The position numbers and the translations under genes were made by a program. From positions 310,001-374,000 of the forward strand of contig CAXXFH010000003.1 of NCBI GenBank assembly GCA_963677085.2: DNA of 64,000 bases, in the 5' to 3' direction. This DNA comes from G963677085 sp963677085. Lineage in GTDB: Bacteria; Planctomycetota; Planctomycetia; Pirellulales; Thermoguttaceae. Below, piece by piece: positions 26,001-34,143 of the stretch (position 1 is the first letter of the stretch; every line of letters begins with the position of its first letter). The notes under the pieces were generated by a model, which worked only from the letters and a program-made list of their open reading frames with translations, did no database searches and was not told the origin of the DNA.

Positions 26001-29000
26001 TGGAATGGGTCACGGCCGACGACGCGGAGAACCGTGCCAAGGGAAGTTGCCGCGACCATTTCGAGTTGATGTGGAGTTGTCCCGTTACCGCACTGGGCGC
26101 GGTCACTTTGTTGGTTGTCGTTCACCCGCCGGCACTGCTGGCGGCCGTCCCGCTGCTGGCGCTTTGGCTTGCCGGGCCAGCAGTTGCGTGGCGAATCTCC
26201 CAGCCCCGGGTAATCACCGATGCGCGATTGCCCGACGCGTATCAAGACGATCTTCGCCGCTGGGCGCGGTGTGCCTGGCACTATTTTGAAACCTTCTCCG
26301 ACGGCCGCCTGGGAAAACTTGTCCCCGACAATGTTCAATGGCATCCACACGAGATGGCTGCCACGCGAACCAGCCCGACCGATCTGGGCATGGGACTTCT
26401 CGCCACATTGTCGGCACACGACCTGGGCTATATCACAACGACCGAACTGCTCCAGCGGTGTAATTCGACGCTTTCGAACATGCTTCAGTTGCCGCGCTAT
26501 CGAGGCCATTTGTACAACTGGTACGACTCGCTGACGCTGCGGCCCCTGGAGCCGCGTTATGTGTCGAGCGTCGATAGCGGCAACCTTTGGGGAGCGCTGG
26601 TCGTCCTGCGTACGGCGTTGGAAGAACTCCGCACGGCACCGCTCTTTCCGGCGCGACTGGTCGAGGGCTTGCGGGACACGCTTGCGGTGTTAGCCCATTA
26701 CGGGCCCGATGACGAACAGGCTATCATCTTCGTCCAGGCCGCGCACGACGTATGTTGCTCGGCCAGTTGTGGAGAACGGCAACGAACGGAAGAAAAACAA
26801 GGGACGGGGTCGACCGCGACAGCCAGTCGGGCGGAGGCTGCCCACCTATCGGCGCGACGGCTTACCGCGATAGCACAGCGCGTCGAATCGTTGGCCAACG
26901 AGTATCGCCCGGTGGGAGACGAACACGAAAACAACGACCATTGGCTCGTTGTCTTGCGGCGGCAAGTAGATAGTGTGAAGCGGGAACTCGAAGAACTCGC
27001 TTTCTGGCTCAATTCACCAACGCTCGACCTGCCGAGAGACCTCGTCGACAGTGGCGCACGTTGTCTACTTGATGAATTCGCGGAGACACTGGCAGCGTTC
27101 GACCGAAGTGCTTCGCTGGTCGATCTTGCGACAGGCGGTGAACGTGTTGCCCGGTTGGCGGAGGAATTGATTTCCTCTTTGCAGGACACCAACGGACGAC
27201 TCGGCGCTCATGCCGCGCGGGATACGTTCCGCCGCAATCTGGGCGAACTCAAGCAGAAGGCCGAGCACGCCGCGGCCGTGGCGCGCGCTCACTTGCTCTC
27301 GATCGACAGTCTGCTCCAAAGTTGCGACGACTTGAGCCAAATGGACTTCACCTTCCTGTATGACGCGCGCCGGAAGTTGCTCACCATCGGCTACAACGTG
27401 AGCGAACTGCGGCACGATGCTAGTCATTACGACCTGCTGGCATCCGAAGCACGCCTGGCAAGCTTCTTGGCCGTCAGTCACGGCCAGCTTCCGGAGGAAC
27501 ATTGGTTCATGCTCGGACGAATGATCGCCGACGGCGATCGCGAGCCGACGCTGCTGAGTTGGTCCGGCTCGATGTTCGAGTATCTCATGCCGATGCTGTT
27601 TCTGCCGTCGTACGAACATACGCTCTTGGACGAAAGCTGCCGTGCCGCGGTGCGACGGCAAATACGATACGGGCACGACCGCGCCGTGCCGTGGGGAATC
27701 TCGGAAAGCTGCTACAACGTCACGGGTGCCGATTCGGCCTATCAGTATCGCCCTTTCGGAATTCCCGGCCTTGCCTTGCAGCGAGACATGGACAAAACGC
27801 TGGTGGTTGCTCCCTATGCCTCGGCCCTGGCGCTGACGGTTTGTCCACGGCAGGCGTGGGGCAATCTCCGCCGATTGGAGGCCATCGGGTGCATGAGTTA
27901 CCACGGTTTCTTCGACGCGGTCGACTTCACGCCGTCGCACTGCGACGAGTTCAACCGCCCGGCCGTTTGCCGGACGGTAATGGCTCATCACTCGGGCATG
28001 AGTTTGTTGGCCATGGCGGCGGCACTGGGTGTCGATTCGCCGAGGCGGCGGCTCATGGCCGATCCGCGGTGTCGCGCACACGACCGATTGCTCCAAGAAC
28101 GAGTGCCCGACGACATCCGACCAGTCGACTTGCAGGCGCTGGAAGAAGGAAACGATCGCGCACAGCGGAAACAAAAGGTCAACCATGTTCGTCTTCCGGA
28201 ACAATCCGAGGGGACGGTTAGCTTTGCCCGCTTACGTGTGTTCGACTCACCCCACACTCTGCAACCGGAAATACACTTGCTGTCGAACGAGGACTACCTG
28301 GTTATGTTGTCGGCGGCGGGTGGCGGATTCAGCCGGTGGAGGAGAACCGCGCTGACCCGGTGGCGCGAAGACCCGGTCCGAGATTGCTGGGGCCAGTTCA
28401 TCTACCTTCGCGATCCGGCCACGGGAGACTACTGGTCGAACACCTACCAGCCCACGCGGGTCGAGACGGACAAGTATCAGGCGATCTTTTCCCAAGGACA
28501 GGTCGAGTATCGCGTGGTGAAAAACGATTTCGACGTACGGACGCAGATTTCGGTGTCGCCTGAAGAGAACGTGGAAATCCGCCGGCTCTCGATCACTAAT
28601 TTGCAGCAAATCGAGCGAAAGCTCGAGCTGACAACCTACGCCGAAGTCGTTCTTACGTCGCAGGACGCCGACGAGGCTCATCCCGCGTTCGGCAAGTTGT
28701 TTGTCGAAACAGAGGTCTTGCCCGAGAAGGCAGCCATCCTTTGCCGCCGCCGACCGTCGCGGGCCGACGAAGACGAAGTATGGATGTTTCACATGTTTAC
28801 TCGCCCAAGCCCGGGACAGCCGCCAGCAAGTTTCGAGACCAGCCGGCTGCGTTTTCTAGGACGTCATCGGACGCCGGAGCGACCGCAAGCAATGGACGTT
28901 GCCGGACCGTTGACGGGCGGCGACGGTCAGCCGCTGGACCCCATCGTGAGTATTCGTCGGCAAATCGCGTTGGGTACCGAGCAAACGATCGAAGTGGCTG

Positions 29001-32000
29001 TCGTGACCGGGGTGGCCAACTCAAGAGAGGCGGCGTTCGCGCTGGTCGCAAAGTACCACGACCGACGTCTCACCGCTCGCGTGTTCGAGATGGCGAGAAC
29101 GCACAGCCAACTGATGTTGCAGCACCTGGAAATCAACGAGGCCGACGCTCAGTTCTACTCGAACCTTGCCTCGGCTCTTCTTTACCACGACCCCAGGCGG
29201 CGAATCGACCGTGGCCGGATCGCACGGATGTTAAACCGCCAAGATGCGCTTTGGCCGCTTTCGATCGGCGGCGATCTGCCGCTGGTGTTAGTTCGCGTGG
29301 AGCACGAGCGCGACTTGCTTTTGGCCGAGCAAATAACGGCTGCCCATGCCTATTGGCACCGCAAGGCAATCCGGGCCGATCTGGTCATCTTCGTCCAGCA
29401 TCGAGGCGGCTATCACCAAACCCTTCGTGATCAGGTGCTCGAACGGATCATTTCGGGGAGAGCTGCGTCGCTGTTGGATCAGCCCGGCGGGATTCGCGTG
29501 ATATCAGCCGATCAATGCACCGAAGAGCAATGGGAACTGCTACAAGCGGTAGCACGTATTGCGCTTATCGAAGACGGAGGACGTCTGGAAGAACGTCTGC
29601 GTACCAAGCAGCGTCTGCAAACCACGTCGCGAACGAAACACACCGATGTAGCGGCAGCGGTCGAACGCGAAGGCGGTGTGCCCAACGTATCGTACGAGGC
29701 GCAACGACGTCCGTCGCTCGACCTGATGCTGTTCAACGGCCGTGGCGGTTTCACCCACGACGGCAAGGAATACATTGTCGCGCTTGGTCCGGGTGAGTCG
29801 ACCCCGGCGCCGTGGACCAACGTGATCGCCAATCCGTATTTCGGAACCTTGGTCACGGAAGCGGGGCTCGGATGTACGTGGTACGGGAACTCGCAGCAGT
29901 TCCGGCTAACGCCCTGGAGCAATGATCCCGTGTCCGATCCACGTGCCGAAGTGGTCTACCTTCGCGATGAGCAGTCGGGACGCTGGATCTCGACCACGCC
30001 GCAACCGTGCGATAGCCGCCGGGCGTGGATTTGTCGTCACGGGTTCGGCTACACGGTGTGGCAGGGTCGGGCCATGGAACTCGAAACCGAATTGTGGACC
30101 TACGTGTCGGTCGACGAACCGGTGAAGTTCCTCATGCTGACGATCCGCAACGGCTCGAATCGTCGCCGCCGCCTTAGCGCGTTCTACTATCTCGAATGGG
30201 TGCTCGGTCAGCATCGAAACAACACGCGACCCTGGGTCGTTACGGAAATCGATCCCAAGACGGGCGCCATCTTCGCAAGGAATCGATTTCACCAAGACTT
30301 TTCCGAAAATGTGGCCTTCGTTCACAGCAGCGTGCCGGCCACGAGCACGACGTGCGATCGTGCCGAATTCCTCGGTCGTTACGGTTCGCTCGACGCACCG
30401 GCAGCGCTCGGGCGTGATAGTCTTTCGGGACGCACAGGCGCGGGACTGGATCCCGCTGCGGCCCTGCAATGTCCCGTCGAGATCGAGCCCGGCCAGCAGA
30501 CCACCTTGGTCTTCGTGTTGGGCGCGGCCAACGGCGAGGCGCAGGCGCGACGGCTCGCGCGGCGCTTCGCCAACATCACGGCCGCCGGCGCCGAACGACG
30601 ACGGGTGTGGGAACACTGGAATCGGCTGTTGGGAACCGTGTTTGTCGACACACCCGACCGGGCACTCAATGTGTTGGCCAATGGTTGGCTTACCTACCAG
30701 ACGATTGCCTGCCGGCTCTGGGGACGCACGGCTTTCTACCAATCGAGCGGTGCCTATGGTTTTCGCGACCAGATTCAAGACGTCCTGTCGTTGACGATGA
30801 CCGCGCCGTGGTTGACTCGCGAACACCTGTTGCGGGCGGCGGCACGCCAGTTCCGCGAAGGCGACGTGCAGCACTGGTGGCATGCCGACACGGGCCGCGG
30901 CGTTCGTACGCGCATTGCCGATGACGCGCTCTGGCTGCCGTTTGCTGTTGCGCGATACGTCGCGGCAACCGGCGACATGGAGGTGCTAGACGAATCGATC
31001 CCTCTGCTTGTCGAGCGACCGTTGGCCCCTGGCGAGGCGAGCCGCTTGTGCCAGCCAGGCGCCGGAGGCCAACCGGTCAGCCTGTACGAACACTGCCGCT
31101 TGGCCGTGCGATATGCGGCCCGATACGGCGAGCACGGACTACCGTTGTTTGGAACCGGAGATTGGAACGACGCCATGGACCGCGTCGGCCACGAGGGAAA
31201 AGGCGAAAGCGTGTGGCTTGGGTTCTTCCTGTGCGACGTGCTCGACAAGTTCGCTGAACTGGCAGGCCGGTATGCCGACCACGATTTCCGCACGTGGTGC
31301 CAACGAGAACGCGAGACACTTAGTCACCGACTCGATGACAACGCCTGGGCGGGCCACTGGTACTTGCGGGGTTTCTTCGACGACGGCCAACCGTTGGGCG
31401 CGCCGGCTGGCGACGAGTGCCAGATCGACAGTTTGCCGCAAAGCTGGGCCGTGCTGAGCCGCACCGGATCGCCCGGGCGACGGCGAGAAGCCATGGATTA
31501 CGTTCGACGGCGCCTTGTCCGCCGGCAACACCAGCTGATCCAGCTTTTCGACCCTCCCTTGGATGCCAACCGTCCTTTTGCCGGTTACGTTCAGGCCTAT
31601 GTTCCGGGCGTACGTGAAAACGGCGGCCAGTACACGCAGGCCGCCGTGTGGGCAGCGATGGCCTTTGCCGAGTTGGGCGAGACAGAGAAGGCTTGGGAGT
31701 GTTTCTCTTTGTTGAATCCCATCGAACGCGCCGGATCGCTCAGAGACGCCGAGACCTATCGCGCTGAGCCCTACGTGATGGCGGCCGACGTGTCGATGGC
31801 CGAGGGGCACGTGGGCTGCGGCGGCTGGACTTGGTACACGGGCAGCGCCAGTTGGATGTATCAACTCCTCCTCGAAAGCATTCTCGGCATATCCATCGCC
31901 GACGGCAATCGGTTGCGACTGCGTCCCTGCCCACCGCCACATTGGCCATGCTATCGTGTTTACTATCGCTTCCACAGCACCCATTACCAAATCGAGGTCT

Positions 32001-32155
32001 TGGGCTGCGGCCAGCCGACGCACCATGTCGCTCAGGCCGCAGCCAATCAGGTTGCGATCGCTCGGCTCACGCTCGACGGACATCTGCTGGAAAGTGCCGA
32101 CGTGCCGTTGGTCGACGACGGCGGCGAGCATCATGTGGTCGTCACGCTGGTATAG
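23081..32155 (+). CDS. Cyclic beta-1,2-glucan synthase homologue (NdvB/Cgs type, GT84 + GH94)
   Basis: 3024 residues, somewhat longer than rhizobial NdvB/Cgs. Membrane helices lie near 450-530 and again near 880-1050. Between them is a GT84 glycosyltransferase with DNDT at 680-683, GEGTFMGKGIYDV, LSHDLIEG and the RWTRGDW motif ending at 834. The next part has a glycoamylase-like domain (GFFDAVDFTP, AHHSGMSLLA). The C-terminal third is a GH94 phosphorylase-like domain with YGFRDQIQD, whose Asp2563 is the expected acid, and TGDWNDAM. Known enzymes polymerise UDP-glucose, and the GH94 part sets chain length. Its product is probably exported by the preceding ABC protein. The GH94 block is well conserved, arguing for activity. 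Confidence 0.88.
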   Translation: METVSDTPGWTQRLRLRFRGAAIPGIVRWSNEDFLQWLRPEEEPVEAELFGAEQLRQHAVALADSHQLAQKSRGDNKLLNRLADNAKTLEKARRVLACAAAAGQDIPAGCEWLLDNFYLIQQQIRMARQHLPKKYSAELPHLSPGSLHKDGLPRVYDVALELIRHVAGQIDQTDLETFVTAYQSVADLSLGELWAIPIMLRLALIENIRRTAVRLAWRQQEGQLAKQWAERIAESSHDSLSSFIRTLGQLLSNGLPSNIPFAARFAERLEGQLPHDNVALKLLQQRLEEQGLSLDSLVDTDSQSEAADQISIANSVVSLRSLDALDWKGFVENQSAVDKELVRDPAGVYSQMDFATRDHYRHVVERLARRSGLSERRIAVAAVELARHAAESSATSPAESSPRRATATRRELRERHVGYYLVGPGCRALERNIGYRRSWRERLTAWTEHTPVYLGAIAVVWLPALATAVGAAWSVGLTTAAIPWATGAEAVVIAAGLMALFAAASSQFAVTIVNWLATLLVPPRPVLRLDFSQGIPRECSTLVAVPTMLTSRAGILSMVEQLEVRYLANRDERLFFALLTDFPDADCQTLPTDAELLCLAVQQIERLNAKYRQDRPATFFLFHRERLWNEREGVWMGWERKRGKLSDLNSLLRVGDRTPFATIVGDPAALSEIRYVITLDNDTGLPADAARKLVGCMAHPLNRPEIDAKTGMVVRGYGILQPRVTTTIPAANASLFSRLFAGDAGIDPYTRLSSNVYQDLFGEGTFMGKGIYDVYAFEASLAERFPENRVLSHDLIEGCFARSGLVGDVDLFEGFPMRLVADMSRRHRWTRGDWQIAAWLRRRIPTRQGDDSNPLGLLSRWKIFDNLRRSLHPLALLAFVVLGWLLAPGAAAFFTIAGLALVFTPGLIASLPGLRRRSNEQPWRLHLRRWWATTAGRLARETIELAVLPYTVHCNLDAIVRALNRLCGTRRKLLEWVTADDAENRAKGSCRDHFELMWSCPVTALGAVTLLVVVHPPALLAAVPLLALWLAGPAVAWRISQPRVITDARLPDAYQDDLRRWARCAWHYFETFSDGRLGKLVPDNVQWHPHEMAATRTSPTDLGMGLLATLSAHDLGYITTTELLQRCNSTLSNMLQLPRYRGHLYNWYDSLTLRPLEPRYVSSVDSGNLWGALVVLRTALEELRTAPLFPARLVEGLRDTLAVLAHYGPDDEQAIIFVQAAHDVCCSASCGERQRTEEKQGTGSTATASRAEAAHLSARRLTAIAQRVESLANEYRPVGDEHENNDHWLVVLRRQVDSVKRELEELAFWLNSPTLDLPRDLVDSGARCLLDEFAETLAAFDRSASLVDLATGGERVARLAEELISSLQDTNGRLGAHAARDTFRRNLGELKQKAEHAAAVARAHLLSIDSLLQSCDDLSQMDFTFLYDARRKLLTIGYNVSELRHDASHYDLLASEARLASFLAVSHGQLPEEHWFMLGRMIADGDREPTLLSWSGSMFEYLMPMLFLPSYEHTLLDESCRAAVRRQIRYGHDRAVPWGISESCYNVTGADSAYQYRPFGIPGLALQRDMDKTLVVAPYASALALTVCPRQAWGNLRRLEAIGCMSYHGFFDAVDFTPSHCDEFNRPAVCRTVMAHHSGMSLLAMAAALGVDSPRRRLMADPRCRAHDRLLQERVPDDIRPVDLQALEEGNDRAQRKQKVNHVRLPEQSEGTVSFARLRVFDSPHTLQPEIHLLSNEDYLVMLSAAGGGFSRWRRTALTRWREDPVRDCWGQFIYLRDPATGDYWSNTYQPTRVETDKYQAIFSQGQVEYRVVKNDFDVRTQISVSPEENVEIRRLSITNLQQIERKLELTTYAEVVLTSQDADEAHPAFGKLFVETEVLPEKAAILCRRRPSRADEDEVWMFHMFTRPSPGQPPASFETSRLRFLGRHRTPERPQAMDVAGPLTGGDGQPLDPIVSIRRQIALGTEQTIEVAVVTGVANSREAAFALVAKYHDRRLTARVFEMARTHSQLMLQHLEINEADAQFYSNLASALLYHDPRRRIDRGRIARMLNRQDALWPLSIGGDLPLVLVRVEHERDLLLAEQITAAHAYWHRKAIRADLVIFVQHRGGYHQTLRDQVLERIISGRAASLLDQPGGIRVISADQCTEEQWELLQAVARIALIEDGGRLEERLRTKQRLQTTSRTKHTDVAAAVEREGGVPNVSYEAQRRPSLDLMLFNGRGGFTHDGKEYIVALGPGESTPAPWTNVIANPYFGTLVTEAGLGCTWYGNSQQFRLTPWSNDPVSDPRAEVVYLRDEQSGRWISTTPQPCDSRRAWICRHGFGYTVWQGRAMELETELWTYVSVDEPVKFLMLTIRNGSNRRRRLSAFYYLEWVLGQHRNNTRPWVVTEIDPKTGAIFARNRFHQDFSENVAFVHSSVPATSTTCDRAEFLGRYGSLDAPAALGRDSLSGRTGAGLDPAAALQCPVEIEPGQQTTLVFVLGAANGEAQARRLARRFANITAAGAERRRVWEHWNRLLGTVFVDTPDRALNVLANGWLTYQTIACRLWGRTAFYQSSGAYGFRDQIQDVLSLTMTAPWLTREHLLRAAARQFREGDVQHWWHADTGRGVRTRIADDALWLPFAVARYVAATGDMEVLDESIPLLVERPLAPGEASRLCQPGAGGQPVSLYEHCRLAVRYAARYGEHGLPLFGTGDWNDAMDRVGHEGKGESVWLGFFLCDVLDKFAELAGRYADHDFRTWCQRERETLSHRLDDNAWAGHWYLRGFFDDGQPLGAPAGDECQIDSLPQSWAVLSRTGSPGRRREAMDYVRRRLVRRQHQLIQLFDPPLDANRPFAGYVQAYVPGVRENGGQYTQAAVWAAMAFAELGETEKAWECFSLLNPIERAGSLRDAETYRAEPYVMAADVSMAEGHVGCGGWTWYTGSASWMYQLLLESILGISIADGNRLRLRPCPPPHWPCYRVYYRFHSTHYQIEVLGCGQPTHHVAQAAANQVAIARLTLDGHLLESADVPLVDDGGEHHVVVTLV

Positions 32156-32189
32156 CGGAACACCACAAATCTTGCAATCCGCGCAGGTC

Positions 32190-32504
32190 TGCTGGATAAT
32201 AACGACAATGACAATTGCCGTATGTCGTTCAACGGCTCGGTAAACCTCAATGGCGAAACAGGCGAGTCGCACCACATCGCCTTGACGCATACCGACAGTA
32301 TTGCGGGGTATTGCAGGCTTACATGCACTACCAACCCACCGTGACGCCGGTAAGGGAAGACAACGGTGTCATGTAATACGATGGGGCACATTCAGCATCG
32401 TGGGCGGCCCTTCGTCGCTAAATGGTCTCATGGGCTTGATCGAGGAAGTTCGCTTCTCAAACATGGTGCTGACTCCGGACGAGTTCGTCGTGGCGGTTCC
32501 TTAG
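32190..32504 (+). pseudogene. Decayed LamG-domain gene fragment
   Basis: The last 40 codons read GTFSIVGGPSSLNGLMGLIE then EVRFSNMVLTPDEFVVAVP and a stop, a typical LamG C-terminus. Upstream in a different frame SVNLNGETGESHHIALTHTD resembles the usual WHHVAL strand. Frame changes and the lack of a start and signal peptide mark it as a remnant. It fills the gap between the glucan synthase and the phosphoesterase. Confidence 0.6.
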
Positions 32505-32593
32505 CGAAAACATCGAGACAGAGACCTTCAAGCAAATGGACGGAATCGCTACGTCCGTACTATTTTTCCGTGCCTCAATGAATTGGTACCACA

Positions 32594-33757
32594 ATGAAAA
32601 AAGCCCTACGTATTGCCCTTTGCATCCTGCTCGCAGCGCTGACCTGGGGAGGCCATGCCCTCGCCGAAACGACACCACCCATCACCCGGGTTTGGTTGAC
32701 ATACCGCACCAACGACCCGAGCCATATCGTGGTCAACTGGCTTTCCGAACAGTCGGGCGATTCGACTGTCCACTTTGGGCCGACCGAGCAGTGCGGTCGC
32801 ACGGTCCGGGTCGCGAACGATGTCGCCTTGCATCACGTGGAGATTCCCCTGAGCGAACGTGATACCGTTTGTCATTACCGAGTAAGCACGGGCAGCCAGA
32901 CCTCGGCGCCGGCAAGCTTCAAGGCGAATCCAACCGATTTCCTGCGAGTAGCCGTCGTGGCCAACTGGCATGAAAAGGCCGACCTCACGGCCCTAATGGC
33001 CGACGAGCCCCACATTCTTATGACGGCGGGCGACAACATTCCCAACATCTTCTCGTCGTGCGGCGACAATCGACCCGAGTGCATTCTGCCGTATGTGAAA
33101 CTGGTTGACGCCTACCCGGCGCTGTTTCGTTCCACACCCTTTATGCCCGTTTTGGGCAATCACGATAAGCAGATTCGTCCGCGCGGGCCGGCGCCGCCTG
33201 ACGAGCCGGTTTACGACGTGAACGCAACGGCCTTCCGCCGGTTTTTCGAGTTGCCCGACACCGAATGGAAATGGCGGTTCGACGTACGGCCTTTCCACGT
33301 CTGTTTCCTTGCGTTGGACATGCATCACCTTTCCGACCAGGGCAGCACTTGGCAGTCGTCGCACGATTTCCATCGCGAGTCGGAGCAGTTCTTGTGGTAT
33401 AAGGATCAACTGACCGATACAGGCGGCCAGTTCGTCGTTACGCTGTACAACGAGCGCAACGCCACAACACGCAGCCAGGCACAGGGTGTATGGCACGACA
33501 TGTTCTGCAAGGGGACCATTTGCGTGACGGGCTTCGGTCACTTCGCAGAACGGGCCGAATTGGACGGATGCACGTACTACGATACTTCCCTCAATGGCAA
33601 GGGCACCCACTATCCGGATCCACATTCGAAGTTCCTGGCGAGCCAAGACCATTACCTCTTGATGACCTTCGACCGGACTGCTCGTACCATGACTGTCGAA
33701 TTGAAGAGTCTCGGCGGCAAGGTACTCGACCGCAAGGTCTTCACGCAGCCGAAATGA
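32594..33757 (+). CDS. Secreted calcineurin-like metallophosphoesterase with degenerate metal site
   Basis: 387 residues. The signal peptide ends near ALAET. An N-terminal fibronectin-like domain (about 28-115, ITRVWLTYRTNDPSHIVVNW) resembles that of purple acid phosphatases. The catalytic domain keeps GDN (TAGDNIPN) and GNHD (PVLGNHDKQ). The first metal motif reads VANWHEKAD where an aspartate is expected, and the final motif is GFGHFAE rather than GHxH. The normal histidine before it is replaced in VVTLYNERN. Phosphatase activity is therefore doubtful; it may bind one metal or act as a binding protein. No close operon partner. Confidence 0.75.
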   Translation: MKKALRIALCILLAALTWGGHALAETTPPITRVWLTYRTNDPSHIVVNWLSEQSGDSTVHFGPTEQCGRTVRVANDVALHHVEIPLSERDTVCHYRVSTGSQTSAPASFKANPTDFLRVAVVANWHEKADLTALMADEPHILMTAGDNIPNIFSSCGDNRPECILPYVKLVDAYPALFRSTPFMPVLGNHDKQIRPRGPAPPDEPVYDVNATAFRRFFELPDTEWKWRFDVRPFHVCFLALDMHHLSDQGSTWQSSHDFHRESEQFLWYKDQLTDTGGQFVVTLYNERNATTRSQAQGVWHDMFCKGTICVTGFGHFAERAELDGCTYYDTSLNGKGTHYPDPHSKFLASQDHYLLMTFDRTARTMTVELKSLGGKVLDRKVFTQPK

Positions 33758-34143
33758 GCGCGGTGCGACCCGTTGAGGTGCGTCGATTGGTCGACGCCCT
33801 TTTTGCGTGCGTCGTCAAAAACGGCTGTGGGTACAGGGTGTATTATTGAGGTCGGAAGGAATGATATATGCTCGGCAATGCCATCCGTCACAGTGCGTGA
33901 CGGCTACCGTCAAAGCTGGCCACAACCAGACCGGCTTCCCGCTCAGCGACCAGCGAAATCCGGCGTTTGCAGCTTTCCTGTTGGCGAAATGAACAGTAGC
34001 GCTACTCGTCTTCGCAGTAGGGTGCAAGGGTGCTGCGAAGTCGATCGTGCAACAGCAACTGGCGATCTCCAGACAGCCCATTGGACGCCGAAACCGCGGG
34101 GTTGCTACCGTATCTTTTGGAGGCAGAACGCGGCAATCGCCGA
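33758..34143. other. Intergenic region between convergent genes
   Basis: No coding sequence with family similarity seen. A hairpin CCGTCAC-AGTGC-GTGACGG lies at 33885-33903; it lacks a T-run, so it is not a standard terminator. Confidence 0.4.

Noticed and set aside
27065..28204. 379-codon minus-strand frame inside the glucan synthase
   Set aside because: Shadow of the glycoamylase-like region on the plus strand; no independent evidence.
33885..33903. Hairpin CCGTCAC-AGTGC-GTGACGG as a terminator of the phosphoesterase gene
   Set aside because: It lies about 130 bases after the stop and is not followed by a T-run.
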